A DNA stretch of 64,000 nucleotides from Ideonella dechloratans (GTDB lineage: Bacteria > Pseudomonadota > Gammaproteobacteria > Burkholderiales > Burkholderiaceae_C): the NCBI RefSeq assembly GCF_021049305.1, contig NZ_CP088081.1, positions 496,001 through 560,000 on the forward strand, written 5' to 3'. Under the pieces are notes generated by a model. It did not search any database, was not told the DNA's origin, and saw nothing but the letters and a program-made list of their open reading frames with translations. This document shows, in pieces, positions 1 through 11,332 of the stretch. Each line of letters begins with the position of its first letter. The stretch's first letter is position 1. The translations under genes were made by a program, and so were the position numbers.

Positions 1-2
1 TG

Positions 3-974
3 GCCGAGAAGACCACGCTCACCGTCTACACCGCGCTGGAAACCGACCAGCTCAAAGCCTACCAGGCGGCTTTCAACGAAGCCAATCCCGACATCGAGAT
101 CAAGTGGGTGCGCGACTCCACCGGCGTGATCACCGCCAAGCTGCTGGCCGAGAAGGCCAACCCCCAGGCCGACGTGGTCTGGGGCGTGGCCGCCTCCAGC
201 CTGGCGCTGCTGGACATCAACGGCATGCTGGAGCCCTACGCCCCGCTCAACCTCGACGCCATCATGTCGCAGTACCGTGACAAGAAGACGCCGCCGGCCT
301 GGTTCGGCATGGATGTCTTCGGCGCCACCATCTGCTTCAACACCGTCGAGGCCAAGAAGCGCGGCATCCCGGCGCCCACCAGCTGGAAGGACCTGACCAA
401 GCCCATCTACAAAGGCCAGATCGTCATGCCCAACCCGGCCTCCTCGGGCACCGGCTACTTCGACGTCAACGCCTGGCTCAAGCTCTGGGGCGACGACAAC
501 GGCAAGGGCGGCGGCTGGAAGTACATGGACGCGCTGCACGAGAACATCGCCCAGTACACCCACTCCGGCTCCAAGCCCTGCAACATGGCCGCCTCGGGCG
601 AGTACGTGGCCGGCATCTCCTTCGAGTACCGCGGCTACAGCAACAAGGCCAAGGGCGCCCCCATCGAGCTGATCTTCCCGAAGGAAGGCCTGGGCTGGGA
701 CCTGGAGGCCTTCGCCATCCACAAGGGCACCAAGCACCTGGCCGCGGCCAAGAAGCTGGCCGACTGGGCCTCGAGCAAGGATGCGATGTTCCTATATGGC
801 AAGAACTTCGCCATCACCGCGCAGCCGGGCGTGGCGCCCAAGCTCAAGGGCATCCCCGACGACTATGAGCAGCGCCTGGTGAAGCTGGACTTCAACGAGT
901 CCGCCGCCAACCGCGCCCGCGTGCTGGCCGAGTGGACCCAGCGCTACGACGGCAAGAGCGAAAAGAAGAAGTGA
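3..974 (+). CDS. 2-aminoethylphosphonate ABC transporter substrate-binding protein (5' partial)
   Basis: Periplasmic solute-binding protein of the family 1/iron-type fold that captures AEP for an ABC importer. The start and signal peptide lie before the window: the frame is open from base 3 and begins AEKTTLTVYTALETDQ, which looks like a mature N-terminus. About 323 codons are visible, close to a full mature protein. VVWGVAASS and the late LGWDLEAFAIHKGT stretch fit the PhnS2-like family. The assignment rests mainly on context: an ATPase, a fused permease, PhnW and PhnX follow on the same strand with short gaps or overlaps. A general iron- or polyamine-type binding protein is the alternative without that context. 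Confidence 0.85.
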   Translation, partial: AEKTTLTVYTALETDQLKAYQAAFNEANPDIEIKWVRDSTGVITAKLLAEKANPQADVVWGVAASSLALLDINGMLEPYAPLNLDAIMSQYRDKKTPPAWFGMDVFGATICFNTVEAKKRGIPAPTSWKDLTKPIYKGQIVMPNPASSGTGYFDVNAWLKLWGDDNGKGGGWKYMDALHENIAQYTHSGSKPCNMAASGEYVAGISFEYRGYSNKAKGAPIELIFPKEGLGWDLEAFAIHKGTKHLAAAKKLADWASSKDAMFLYGKNFAITAQPGVAPKLKGIPDDYEQRLVKLDFNESAANRARVLAEWTQRYDGKSEKKK

Positions 975-999
975 TCCCGCGGCCAGCCAGGTGAGTTCC

Positions 1000-2088
1000 A
1001 TGACGCCCTCTTCGGCCTACCTGACCCTTCAGGGAATCGGCAAGCAATTCGGCGGTTTCACCGCGCTGGAGGACATCGACCTGTCCATCCAGCGGGGCGA
1101 GTTCGTCTGCTTTCTGGGGCCGTCGGGTTGCGGCAAGACCACCTTGCTGCGCATCGTGGCGGGGCTGGAGCCCCACAGCCGGGGCACGCTGGTGCAGGAC
1201 GGGCGGGACATCTCCCGCCTGCCGCCGGCCCAGCGCGACTACGGCATCGTCTTCCAGTCCTACGCCCTGTTCCCCAACCTGAGCGTGGCCGACAACGTGG
1301 CCTACGGTCTGGTCAACCGGCGCCAGCCGCGCGAGCGCATCGACGCCCGCGTGGCGGAGCTGCTGGCGCTGGTGGGCCTGCCCGGCAGCGGGTCCAAGTA
1401 CCCGGCCCAGATGTCCGGCGGCCAGCAGCAGCGGGTGGCGCTGGCCCGTGCCCTGGCCACCTCGCCGGGCCTGCTGCTTCTGGACGAGCCACTGTCCGCG
1501 CTGGATGCCATCGTGCGGGTGCGCCTGCGCGAGGAGCTGCGCGCGCTGCAGCGCCGCCTGGGCGTGACCACCATCATGGTCACGCACGACCAGGAGGAGG
1601 CCCTGTCGGTGGCCGACCGCATCGTGGTGATGAACCAGGGCCGCATCGAGCAGGTCGGCACGCCGATGCAGATCTACCGCGAGCCGGCCTCGGCCTTCGT
1701 GGCCGACTTCGTCGGCAAGGTCAACCGCCTGCCGGCCATCGCCGAAGGCGAGCGCTGGTTCCGCAGCGGCGATTTCCGCTGGCAGTGTCCGCCGGGGCAG
1801 GGCGCCGACTTCCGCAGCGGCGCCTCGGTCTGGCTCTACCTGCGGCCCGAGGACCGGGTGCTCGACGGCCTGGTGGCCGACCACCCCGAGGCCTGCGAAG
1901 GCCGGGTGCGCCAGGTGGAGTTCCTGGGCGGCAACTGCCTGGCCGAGGTGGACCTGCCCGGCCTGCCCACGCCGCTGCAGCTGCAGTTCTCGCTCAACCA
2001 GATGGACGAGTACCAGGTGCGCGAAGGCGGCACGCTGCGCTTTGCCCTGCGCAGCGACCGCCTGCGCGTGTTCCCGGCGACCGCATGA
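1000..2088 (+). CDS. phnT: AEP ABC transporter ATP-binding protein (PhnT-like)
   Basis: Cytoplasmic ATPase that powers the AEP importer. Walker A GPSGCGKTT is near residue 40, the Q-loop is in VFQSYALFPN, the signature is SGGQQQRVALARA, Walker B is LLLLDEPLSALD and the switch region is TIMVTHDQEEA. A TOBE-like C-terminal domain follows, making 362 aa. ATG at 1000 is preferred over GTG at 991 because AGGTGA lies about 7 nt before it. The stop overlaps the permease start in an ATGA. Alone it could be any spermidine/iron-type ATPase; its position between the binding protein and the permease-phnW-phnX genes gives the substrate. Confidence 0.88.
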   Translation: MTPSSAYLTLQGIGKQFGGFTALEDIDLSIQRGEFVCFLGPSGCGKTTLLRIVAGLEPHSRGTLVQDGRDISRLPPAQRDYGIVFQSYALFPNLSVADNVAYGLVNRRQPRERIDARVAELLALVGLPGSGSKYPAQMSGGQQQRVALARALATSPGLLLLDEPLSALDAIVRVRLREELRALQRRLGVTTIMVTHDQEEALSVADRIVVMNQGRIEQVGTPMQIYREPASAFVADFVGKVNRLPAIAEGERWFRSGDFRWQCPPGQGADFRSGASVWLYLRPEDRVLDGLVADHPEACEGRVRQVEFLGGNCLAEVDLPGLPTPLQLQFSLNQMDEYQVREGGTLRFALRSDRLRVFPATA

Positions 2089-3830
2089 GCGCACGTTCCC
2101 TGTCTGCCGAGGCCGGCGCCGTGGTGCTGCCCGCCGCCCCCACCCTGCGCCTGCACTGGACGGACTGGCTGGCCCGTGGCGGCCTGCTGGCCCTGGCCGC
2201 CCTGCTCGGCGTGGGCCTGGTGGGGCCGCTGCTGGCACTGCTGGGCCAGGCCTTCGCACCCGGCGTGGTGGACGGTCAGCGTCAGAGCGCCTGGCAGCAC
2301 TTCGTGGCCTACCTGGGCTCGCCGGCCCTGCTGGACAGCCTGTGGCACAGCCTCTGGGTGTCGGTGCTGATCACGCTGATCGTGCTGCCCCTGGCCTTCA
2401 CCTTCGCCTATGCGCTCACCCGCAGTGCCATGCCGGCCAAGGGCCTGTTCCGCACGCTCAGTCTGGTGCCGTTGCTGGCGCCCTCGCTGCTGTCGGCCAT
2501 TTCGCTGATCTACTGGTTCGGCAACCAGGGCCTGGCCAAGGACGTCTGGCTCGCCCTGGGCTTCGACGGCATCTACGGCGCGCCGGGCATCGTGCTGGCC
2601 GAGTGTTTCGCCGTCTTCCCGCACACGCTGATGATCCTGGTGACCGCGCTGGCCCTGGCCGACGCGCGCCTGTACGAGGCCGCCGCTGCCCTGGGCACCT
2701 CGCGCTGGCGGGTCTTCTTCACCATCACACTGCCGGGGGCCAAGTACGGCCTCATCTCGGCCGCGCTGGTCACCTTCACCCTGGTCGTCACCGACTTCGG
2801 CGTGCCCAAGGTGGTGGGGGGCGATTTCAACGTGCTGGCCACCGACGTGTTCAAGCTGGTCATCGGCCAGCAGGACTTCCAGCGCGGCGCGGTGGTGGCC
2901 CTGCTGCTGCTGGCCCCGGCCCTGCTCACCTTCGGCGTGGACCACTGGGTGCAGCGCCGCCAGACCGCCCAGGTCGGCGCCCGCGCGGTGCCGCTGGTGC
3001 CCCGCCGCTCGGCCGGCTTCGACCTGCTGATGACCGCCTACTGCAGCCTCATCGCCCTCTTGATGCTGGCCATGGCCGGCATGGCGGTCTTCGCCTCCTT
3101 CGTGGCCTTCTGGCCCTACAACCTCACGCTCAGCCTGGACCACTACACCATGGGCCTGGTGGACGCCGAGCTGGGCGACGCGCTGCTCAACAGCCTGAAG
3201 CTGGCCGCCGCCACCGCGCTGATCGGGCCGGTGGTGGTGTTCCTGGGCGCCTACCTGCTGGAGAAGACCCGGGGCTGGGCGGCGCTGCGCCCCCTGCTGC
3301 GCCTGATGGCCATGCTGCCCATGGCCGTGCCCGGGCTGGTGCTGGGTCTGGGCTCCATCTTCTTCTTCAATGCGCCGGCCAACCCGCTGCACGGCCTCTA
3401 CCAGACCGGGGCCCTGCTGGTGCTGTGCACCGTGGTGCACTTCTACACCACCGGCCACCTGACGCTGGTGACCGCGCTGAAGGCGCTGGATCCGGAGTTC
3501 GAGGCCGTGTCGGCCTCGCTCAAGGTGCCCTTCACCACCACGCTGCGGCGGGTCACGCTGCCCATCTGCCTGCCGGCGCTGATCGATGTCTCGCGCTACT
3601 TCTTCGTCAACGCGATGACGACGATCTCGGCCGTGGTCTTCCTCTACACGCCGGACACCAAGCTGGCCTCGGTGGCCATCCTGAACCTGGACGAGGCCGG
3701 CGACATCGGCCCGGCCGCCGCGATGGCGGTGCTGATCATGGCCACCTCTCTCACCGTCAACGGGCTCTACCTGGCGCTGGGCGCCTGGGCCCAGCGCCGC
3801 ACCCAGGCCTGGCGCCAGCCGGCGCGCTGA
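2085..3830 (+). CDS. AEP ABC transporter permease, two permease domains fused
   Basis: Inner-membrane channel of the AEP importer. At 581 aa it is about twice the usual permease length, with two sets of about six hydrophobic segments, each followed by an EAA-type loop: [15 protein letters not shown] in the first half and [19 protein letters not shown] in the second. It is therefore a head-to-tail fusion of two permease subunits, as in the PhnU2-type family, and can act without a partner gene. It starts in the ATGA overlap with the ATPase gene and ends about 40 nt before phnW, so the genes are probably one transcript. Confidence 0.87.
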   Translation: MSARSLSAEAGAVVLPAAPTLRLHWTDWLARGGLLALAALLGVGLVGPLLALLGQAFAPGVVDGQRQSAWQHFVAYLGSPALLDSLWHSLWVSVLITLIVLPLAFTFAYALTRSAMPAKGLFRTLSLVPLLAPSLLSAISLIYWFGNQGLAKDVWLALGFDGIYGAPGIVLAECFAVFPHTLMILVTALALADARLYEAAAALGTSRWRVFFTITLPGAKYGLISAALVTFTLVVTDFGVPKVVGGDFNVLATDVFKLVIGQQDFQRGAVVALLLLAPALLTFGVDHWVQRRQTAQVGARAVPLVPRRSAGFDLLMTAYCSLIALLMLAMAGMAVFASFVAFWPYNLTLSLDHYTMGLVDAELGDALLNSLKLAAATALIGPVVVFLGAYLLEKTRGWAALRPLLRLMAMLPMAVPGLVLGLGSIFFFNAPANPLHGLYQTGALLVLCTVVHFYTTGHLTLVTALKALDPEFEAVSASLKVPFTTTLRRVTLPICLPALIDVSRYFFVNAMTTISAVVFLYTPDTKLASVAILNLDEAGDIGPAAAMAVLIMATSLTVNGLYLALGAWAQRRTQAWRQPAR

Positions 3831-3870
3831 CGCCGCGCTCCCCTTGTCTCTTCCGCATCCGCCGCTCACC

Positions 3871-4980
3871 ATGGACCGCGACAACATCCTGCTCACCCCC
3901 GGCCCGCTGACCACCAGCCTGCGCACCAAGCTGGCCATGCTCAAGGACTGGGGCTCCTGGGACGCCGACTTCAACGCCCTGACCGCCCGGGTGCGCCGCG
4001 GCCTGCTGGACATCCTGCACGCCGGTGACAGCCATGTCGTCGTGCCCCTGCAGGGCAGTGGCACCTTCAGCGTGGAGGCCGCGGTGGCCACCGTGGTGCC
4101 ACGTGACGGCCACCTGCTGGTGCTGGACAACGGCGCCTACTGCAAGCGCATGGCCAAGCTGGCCACCCTCATGGGCCGGCGCACCACGGTGCTGTCCTTT
4201 GCCGAGGACGGGCCGGTGGATCCGGCCCTGCTGGCCCAGCGCCTGGCCGAGGACCCCAGCATCACCCATGTCGGCCTGATCCACTGCGAGACCGGCACCG
4301 GCGTGGTCAACCCGCTGGCCGAGGTGGCCGCCATCTGCGAGGCCGCCGGCCGCGGGCTGATTGTCGATGCGATGAGCTCCTTCGCCGCCTTGCCCATCGA
4401 TGCCCGCACGGTGCGCTTCGACGCCCTGGTGGCTGCCAGCGGCAAGTGCCTGGAAGGCGTGCCCGGCATGGGCTTCGTGTTCCTGCGCCGGTCCATCCTG
4501 GACGGCTGCGCCGGCCGCAGCCACTCGCTGGCCATGGACCTGCACGACCAGCACCACTACATGGAACGCACCGGCCAGTGGCGCTTCACCCCGCCCACCC
4601 ATGTGGTGGCCGCGCTGGCCTGCGCGCTGGACCAGTACGAGGAAGAGGGCGGCCAGCCGGCCCGTCTGGCCCGCTACACCGCCAACTTCGACACCCTGGT
4701 GGCCGGCATGGCGGCCCTGGGCTTCGGCACCTTCCTGGCGCCCGAGTACCTCTCGCCCATCATCGTCACCTTCCTGGCGCCGGCCGATGCGCGCTACGAC
4801 TTCAAGGCCTTCTACGCCGGGGCCAAGGCCCATGGCTTCATGCTCTACCCAGGCAAGCTGACCGAGGTCGAGACCTTCCGCGTCGGCTGCATCGGGGCCA
4901 TCGGCCCCAAGGAGATGCAGCAGGCTGTGGACGCGGTGGCCCACACCCTGGCCGGCATGGGCCTGTCGCGGGCGGACTGA
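3871..4980 (+). CDS. phnW: 2-aminoethylphosphonate:pyruvate transaminase
   Basis: PLP-dependent class V aminotransferase that converts AEP and pyruvate to phosphonoacetaldehyde and alanine, the first step of AEP breakdown. The N-terminal [10 protein letters not shown] motif and [10 protein letters not shown], which carries the PLP lysine, are typical of PhnW. The length of 369 aa is normal for the family. ATG at 3871 ([12 protein letters not shown]) is the natural start; the longer frame from TTG at 3844 adds unrelated residues. Its product feeds PhnX, encoded one gene downstream. Confidence 0.93.
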   Translation: MDRDNILLTPGPLTTSLRTKLAMLKDWGSWDADFNALTARVRRGLLDILHAGDSHVVVPLQGSGTFSVEAAVATVVPRDGHLLVLDNGAYCKRMAKLATLMGRRTTVLSFAEDGPVDPALLAQRLAEDPSITHVGLIHCETGTGVVNPLAEVAAICEAAGRGLIVDAMSSFAALPIDARTVRFDALVAASGKCLEGVPGMGFVFLRRSILDGCAGRSHSLAMDLHDQHHYMERTGQWRFTPPTHVVAALACALDQYEEEGGQPARLARYTANFDTLVAGMAALGFGTFLAPEYLSPIIVTFLAPADARYDFKAFYAGAKAHGFMLYPGKLTEVETFRVGCIGAIGPKEMQQAVDAVAHTLAGMGLSRAD

Positions 4981-4984
4981 CAGC

Positions 4985-5674
4985 ATGGGCGACACCCTGG
5001 CCCTGTTCGACCTGGACCACACCCTGCTGACGGGCGACAGCGACACGCTGTGGTGCGACTTCCTGGTGGCCCGCGGCCTGCTGGGGCCGGACTTCGCCGA
5101 GCGCAACGCTGCGCTGGCCGCCGGCTACCGGGCCGGCACCGTGGGGGTGGAGGCCTTCTGCCGCTTCTACGCTGGCACGCTGGCCGGCCGTGCGCCGGCC
5201 GACTGGGCGCCGCTGCTGCAGGACTTCCTGGCCGAGGTGCTGCGCCCGCGCATCCCGGCGGCGGCCCAGGCCCTGGTGCAGCAGCACCGGGCGCAGGGTC
5301 ACCGCCTGCTGCTGACCAGCGCCACCAACCGGGTGCTGGCTGCGCCCAGCGCGGCCGAGCTGGGCTTTGCCGAGCTGCTGGCCACCGAGCTGGCGGTGGA
5401 CGAGGCGGGCCGCTTCACCGGCGAGTTGCGTGGCATGCCCAACATGCGCGAGGGCAAGGTCGCCCGGCTGCAGGCCTGGCTGGCCGGACAGGGGCTGGCC
5501 GCGGAGGTGGCCCTGGCCCGGGCCTGGTTCTACAGCGATTCGATCAACGACCTGCCGCTGCTGCTGGCCGTGGGCCACCCGGTGGCGGTGGACCCGGACC
5601 CGCGTCTGGCCCACGAGGCACGTCAGCGCGGCTGGCCGGTGCTGACCCTGGCGCGGGATGCCCACGCCCCTTGA
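4985..5674 (+). CDS. HAD-IB (SerB-like) hydrolase
   Basis: Predicted phosphohydrolase of the HAD superfamily, 229 aa. Motif I is FDLDHTLLTGDSD with the nucleophilic aspartate; LLTSATNRV fits motif II, a lysine lies in MREGKVARLQ, and SDSINDLPLL fits motif IV. An alpha-helical cap between motifs I and II is typical of the SerB/histidinol-phosphatase-like IB class. It starts 4 nt after the phnW stop and ends just before phnX, so it is an embedded operon member. The substrate is unknown. It is clearly different from PhnX, which has the DWAGT motif, so it is not a duplicate. Confidence 0.8.
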   Translation: MGDTLALFDLDHTLLTGDSDTLWCDFLVARGLLGPDFAERNAALAAGYRAGTVGVEAFCRFYAGTLAGRAPADWAPLLQDFLAEVLRPRIPAAAQALVQQHRAQGHRLLLTSATNRVLAAPSAAELGFAELLATELAVDEAGRFTGELRGMPNMREGKVARLQAWLAGQGLAAEVALARAWFYSDSINDLPLLLAVGHPVAVDPDPRLAHEARQRGWPVLTLARDAHAP

Positions 5675-5693
5675 AGAACACCAGGAACACACC

Positions 5694-6509
5694 ATGCACA
5701 CCCCTGCCAACACCCTGAGCGCCGTGGTCTTCGACTGGGCCGGCACCATCCTCGATTTCGGCTCCCGTGCCCCCATGGGCGCCTTCGTGCGCCTGTTCGC
5801 GCAGTTCGGCATCACGCTGACCATTGCCGAGGCCCGCGGCCCCATGGGCATGGCCAAGTGGGACCACATCCGCACCCTGGGCGACCTGCCCTCGGTGGCC
5901 GCCCAGTGGCAGGCCCGCTACGGCCGGCCGCTGAGCGATGCCGATGTGGACCGGCTCTACGAGGTTTTCACGCCGATGAATGCGGCCGTCATCCCGGACT
6001 TCGCCGACTTCATCCCCGGCGCCCTGGAGACGGTGGCCGCCCTGCGGGCCCGGGGCCTGAAGATCGGCTCCACCACCGGCTACAACCGGCCCATCATGGA
6101 GGTGGTGACCCGCCTGGCCAGCGCCGCCGGCTACACGCCGGACAACCTGGTCTGTGCCGGCGACCTGGCCGCCGGCCGGCCCACGCCGCTGATGATGTAC
6201 CGCTGCTTCGCCGACCTGGGTGTCTGGCCGCCGCACGCGGTGGTCAAGGTGGACGACACCGGGGTGGGCCTGGCCGAGGGCCTGAACGCCGGCTGCTGGG
6301 CAGTGGGTGTGGCCGTCAGCGGCAATGCGGTGGGCCTGTCGCGCGCGGAATGGGCGGCCCTGCCCGCGCCGGAGCAGCAGGCGCTGCGCGAGCAAGCCAC
6401 GGCGCAGCTCAAGGGCGAGGGCGCCCATTACGTGGTCGACAGCGTGGCCGATCTGCTGCCGGTGCTGGACGAGATCGAGGCCCGACTCGCACGCGGCGAG
6501 CGGCCCTGA
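5694..6509 (+). CDS. phnX: phosphonoacetaldehyde hydrolase (phosphonatase)
   Basis: Cleaves the C-P bond of phosphonoacetaldehyde to acetaldehyde and phosphate, completing AEP mineralisation. FDWAGTILDFG carries the nucleophilic aspartate and the alanine typical of phosphonatases; GSTTGYNRPIM and VKVDDTGVGLAEGLNAG are the other HAD motifs. The 271-aa length is normal. ATG at 5694 is chosen because AGGAA lies about 6 nt upstream; the in-frame ATG at 5658 would overlap the preceding gene. The presumed Schiff-base lysine of the cap is expected around MGMAKWDHI. Confidence 0.93.
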   Translation: MHTPANTLSAVVFDWAGTILDFGSRAPMGAFVRLFAQFGITLTIAEARGPMGMAKWDHIRTLGDLPSVAAQWQARYGRPLSDADVDRLYEVFTPMNAAVIPDFADFIPGALETVAALRARGLKIGSTTGYNRPIMEVVTRLASAAGYTPDNLVCAGDLAAGRPTPLMMYRCFADLGVWPPHAVVKVDDTGVGLAEGLNAGCWAVGVAVSGNAVGLSRAEWAALPAPEQQALREQATAQLKGEGAHYVVDSVADLLPVLDEIEARLARGERP

Positions 6510-6556
6510 GCCTAAGTACGGTCTCGGCGTCTGCGGCTTCGACTAAGCTGGCGGCC

Positions 6557-7591
6557 ATGGACTTCGATCGTTTGCTGCAGCAGCTGCGCATCCTGGACCC
6601 CTCGGTGCTGGACATGCCGCCCAGTCCGCGGCAGGAGCAGTTGGTGCGGGCGGTGCTCCAGGCGGTGCGCAATGCCGCCGAGCAGACCGCACCCGGCAAG
6701 CCGCAGCACCTGCCCGGGCTCGGGGTCTTCCGCCACCGTCCACCGCCGCCGGAGGGCGAGGCCGGCGGCAGGCCCAGGCGGCGCATGATGTTCGTGCCCG
6801 ACGAGACGCCCGCGCTGCAGGAGGACACGGCGCGGCGCTGGCGCGACGCCCTGTGCCAGGCCGAGCCGCCGCTGCCGGACCCGCAGGGCCGCTTCGTGGT
6901 GCTGTTCTCGCCCAAGTCGGCCAGTTCCAGCGTGTTGATCTGGTTCTTCCATGTGCTGGGTCTGTATGACGAGGCCCGGTCCTACGACGAGTGGCCCCAT
7001 CAGTACCGGCTGCGCCGCTTCTACCAGCGGGAGGACTACCTGGCCGCCCGTGCCACGGTGGGGCCGGCGCAGGTGCAGGTGCTCAAGGTCGTGCGCGACC
7101 CGCTGCGCCGGGCCGTGTCGAGCTTTCGCCACGCGGTGGGGCTGGGCTATGCCAACGAGGCCATCCGCCGGGCCATCGGGGTCGATGTCGACACCCAGGG
7201 CCTGTCCTTCCGCCAGTTCATCGACTTCCTGGAGACCGAGGACCTGGCCCATTGCGATGTGCACCACCGCGAGCAGTGGCATCCGCTGGAGGCGGTGAAG
7301 GCACCGGACATGGTGATCAACATCGACCGCGGGGATCTCTTCTCCGGGCTCAACGCCTTCGAGGCCCGGCTGGGCCTGCCGATCACCGACCTCCGCCAGC
7401 TGTCCTGGCTGCACGAGCTGCAGGCCACCCGGGTGCCCGAGGTCATGACCGGCGATCTCGACACGCTCTACCAGCGGCCCCTGACGGTGTCGCAGGCCCG
7501 GCACGGCCCCTGGCCCGCGCATCTGCTGTCGGCCGATGCGCGCCAGCGTCTGCAGCGCCTGTACGGCCGGGACGTGATGCTCTACGCCTGA
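6557..7591 (+). CDS. sulfotransferase-like protein
   Basis: A 344-aa protein with two PAPS-binding-like elements: a phosphate loop in VVLFSPKSASSSVLIWFF (about residues 114-131) and KVVRDPLRRAVSSFRH about 60 residues later, resembling the 3'-phosphate site. These point to a sulfotransferase fold (Sulfotransfer_2/3-like). The acceptor is unknown. It follows phnX by 47 nt on the same strand and may be transcribed with the AEP operon, though no functional link is evident. It converges with the chemoreceptor gene on the other strand. Confidence 0.6.
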   Translation: MDFDRLLQQLRILDPSVLDMPPSPRQEQLVRAVLQAVRNAAEQTAPGKPQHLPGLGVFRHRPPPPEGEAGGRPRRRMMFVPDETPALQEDTARRWRDALCQAEPPLPDPQGRFVVLFSPKSASSSVLIWFFHVLGLYDEARSYDEWPHQYRLRRFYQREDYLAARATVGPAQVQVLKVVRDPLRRAVSSFRHAVGLGYANEAIRRAIGVDVDTQGLSFRQFIDFLETEDLAHCDVHHREQWHPLEAVKAPDMVINIDRGDLFSGLNAFEARLGLPITDLRQLSWLHELQATRVPEVMTGDLDTLYQRPLTVSQARHGPWPAHLLSADARQRLQRLYGRDVMLYA

Positions 7592-7596
7592 GCGGC

Positions 7597-7620
7597 GTGC
7601 GGGCCCCGGGCGGGGCCCCC
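7597..7620. terminator. GC-rich hairpin between convergent genes
   Basis: A GGGCCCC/GGGGCCC inverted repeat fills the 33-nt gap between the stops of the sulfotransferase-like gene and the chemoreceptor pseudogene. It lacks a clear U-tract, so a bidirectional terminator role is only suggested by position. Confidence 0.35.
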
Positions 7621-7624
7621 GCGC

Positions 7625-9568
7625 TCAGTGGCCCAGCCGGAAGACCGAGACCGCCCGCTGCAGCTGTTCGGCCTGGCTTTGCAGGCTGTCGGCCGCGGCG
7701 GCCGTCTGTTCCACCAGGGCCGCGTTCTGCTGCGTGGCCTGGTCCATCTCGCGCATGGCCTGGCCGGCGTCGCTCACGCCCACGCTCTGCTGCTGACTGG
7801 CCTCGCTGATCTCGCCGACGATGTCGTTGACCCGGCGGATGGAGTCGACCACGCCCTGCATGGTCTGACCGGCCTGGCCGGCCAGGGCATTGCCCTGCTC
7901 GACCCGCTGCACGCTGGCGTCGATCAGGCTCTTGATCTCGCGGGCGGCCTCGGCGCTGCGGCCGGCCAGGCTGCGCACTTCGCCCGCGACCACGGCGAAG
8001 CCGCGGCCCTGTTCCCCGGCGCGGGCGGCTTCCACCGCCGCGTTCAGGGCCAGGATGTTGGTCTGGAAGGCGATGCCGTCGATCACGCCGATGATGTCGG
8101 CCATCTTCTGGCTGGCCTGGTGGATGTCGCGCATGGTGGCCACCACGTTCTCCACCACGCCGCCGCCCTGCTGGGCCACGGTGCTGGCGGCCCGGGCCAG
8201 CTGGCTGGCCTGGGCGGCGTTGGCGGCGCTGTGCCGCACAGTCTCGGTGATCTGCTCCATCGTCGAGGCGGTGCGCTGCAGGTGGGCGGCGGTCGTCTAG
8301 GTGCGGTGCGACAGGTCGCCGTTGCCGCTGGCGATCTCGCGGCTGGCGGTGGCGATGGCATCGCTGGCCTGGCGCACATCGTGCAGGCGCGCGGCCACAC
8401 GGGTGCGCACCGTCTCCAGGCTCTGGGCCAGCTGACCCACCTCGTCCTGGCGGCCCGCGCTCACTCCTTGGCTGAAATCGCCCTCGGCCAGCCGGCCCAG
8501 ATCGGCCTGCAGCGCGGCCAGCGGCCGGCTGATGAAGTTGCGTGCCGCCCAGCCCATGGCCAGGGCGGCCAGCACCATGCCGCCACCCAGCACGCTCCAC
8601 AGGGCGATCAGGTCGCTGCGGGTGCCGGCCATCATGGCAGTCTCAGGCACTTCGGACACCACGGCCCACTGCCACTTGGGCTGCCAGGCCCAGGCCAGGT
8701 GGTGGCGTTCCCCAGAGGGGCCCAGGCCGGTGGCCTCGGTCCAGTGTGGCAGATCGCCGGAGGTCTGTCCCGCGGCCACCGCATCGCGCAGGGCCTTCAC
8801 CAGCGCGGTGTCGCCCCCCAGGCGTCCGCCGGCCTGGGGCAGGCCGAAGAGCGTGCCCAGCGTCGGGCCGTCGCGCAGGTCCAGGGCATAGGTCCGGCTT
8901 TCGCCGCGCCCCGCCCGCTGGAAGGCCTCTCCCAGCATCTTCAGCTGCACGCCCATTTCCGAGCCGATGAACAGCGAGCCGATCACCTGGCCGCCGCGCA
9001 TCACCGGCTCGTAGCGGGTCATGTAGGTGCGACCGAACAGCACCGCGCGGCCGGTGTAGGCCTGGCCGGCATTGAGCAGGGCCCAGGCCGGGTGCTTGCG
9101 GTCCAGCAGAGTGCCCACCGCGCGGCTGCCATCCTCCTTCTTCAGACTGGTCACCAGACGGCGGTAGTCCTCGCCTTCGCGCACGAACACCGTGGCCACA
9201 CCGCCGGTGGCCTGGGCAAAGGCGTCCACCCCGCTGAAGTCGTCGTCCATCGGCAGCCCCCCCATCATCAGCGTGGGCTTGCCGTCGGCCTCTCCCGGGG
9301 TCAGCACCTCGGGCGGGATCTTCTCCTTGAGCAGCGAGAAGCCCTTCTTGACCGCATCGCTGCCGCTGGCATCGACTTCGTCGATGGTGTGGGCCAGGGC
9401 CTCGGCCTCGTGGTGCAGGGCGGCCACCTGGTCGCCGTGCTCGCGCGACCACATGCGGGCCGAGAACGCCGCCAGCAGGGCCAGCAGCACCAGGCAGGCC
9501 AGGCCGGCGCTCATCAGGATCTTGGTGCTGACGCGCCACTGGGCGTGGGCGAACGTGGGCATCTTCAT
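7625..9568 (-). pseudogene. methyl-accepting chemotaxis protein interrupted by an in-frame stop
   Basis: Reading from 9568 downwards: a cytoplasmic N-terminus, a first membrane segment (about residues 17-37), a long periplasmic Cache-type sensor domain, a second membrane segment near residue 320, a HAMP-like region and the start of the signalling helix up to GNGDLSHRT. A TAG at 8299-8297 follows. The same frame continues without shift to 7625 and encodes the complete signalling tip ([20 protein letters not shown] split by no frameshift). In related receptors a Glu follows SHRT or SSRT, so a GAG-to-TAG change would explain the stop. GGGAGA lies 6 nt before the ATG. It is either a recent pseudogene, a sequencing error or a read-through case; unbroken it would be 647 codons. 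Confidence 0.85.
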
Positions 9569-9710
9569 CGAACGTCTCCCTCGGATACAGGCGCCCCTCG
9601 GCGCCGTTGCCGGGGGAAGACCGTGTTATCGGTGGGAACTCCGAGTGATGAAGTCGGGAAAAGAACGGTGAATGGCGCCGAGTTGATCCGGCGTGACGTT
9701 CTGCCGGGCT

Positions 9711-10784
<1,074 letters not shown>

Positions 10785-10864
10785 ACAGTCATTATCACCG
10801 TCGCTCCCCGGACTGACCAAGCGCAATGTGCCCCGGGGGGCGGCATGACTAGAATCAAGCCACG

Positions 10865-11254
10865 ATGCTGAGCCTCTTGCGTCATCGCTGCCGCCGCCTG
10901 TCCTGGGTCGCCTTCCTGGCGATCTTCGGGCTGGTGTTCGCGCCGACGATCTCGCATGCCGTGGCCCTGGCCGCCTCCGGTGGGGCCTGGACGGACATCT
11001 GCTCGACCCAGGCCGAGGCCCCCCGGGGTGACCTGAGCGCCCCTGCAGACCGGCGTCTGCCCGTGGCGGGGGATCACTTCCAGCACTGTCCGCTGTGCGG
11101 CCTGGGGGCCAGCCCTGTGCTGCCCCCCGATGCCGCCACGCCGATGACGCCCTCGGGCCTGCGCGAGGGCCTGCCCACGCTGGCGGGGTCTTCGCCCCAG
11201 CCCCTGTTCGCCTGGGCGTCGGCCCAGCCGCGCGCACCACCGGCTTTCCTCTGA
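10865..11254 (+). CDS. DUF2946-type small protein
   Basis: A 129-aa protein with an N-terminal signal peptide or membrane segment (about residues 12-35, [15 protein letters not shown]) and a HFQHCPLCG motif near residue 78 that resembles the conserved His/Cys motif of DUF2946 proteins. Such genes often lie beside PCu(A)C copper chaperones and copper-responsive genes. Here a PCu(A)C gene follows after one regulator gene. A role in periplasmic copper handling is inference from this neighbourhood. Confidence 0.65.
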   Translation: MLSLLRHRCRRLSWVAFLAIFGLVFAPTISHAVALAASGGAWTDICSTQAEAPRGDLSAPADRRLPVAGDHFQHCPLCGLGASPVLPPDAATPMTPSGLREGLPTLAGSSPQPLFAWASAQPRAPPAFL

Positions 11255-11332
11255 CCGGGTCCGGGCTCCGCCCCGGCCACCGCGGCGCTCCGCCTGCCGG
11301 CGCGCCTGTCATCCGTCAGATGAAAGTCGATC

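Noticed and set aside
892-2259. 455-aa open frame antisense to the AEP transporter ATPase gene
   Set aside because: It is a GC-rich shadow frame with Gly/Arg/Ala-rich low-complexity sequence and lies over a clear ABC ATPase gene.
9626-9633. Sigma-28-like -10 box (ACCGATAA on the minus strand) before the chemoreceptor gene
   Set aside because: The -10 is close to the flagellar consensus but no matching -35 box is found at the right distance, so it is not listed as a promoter.
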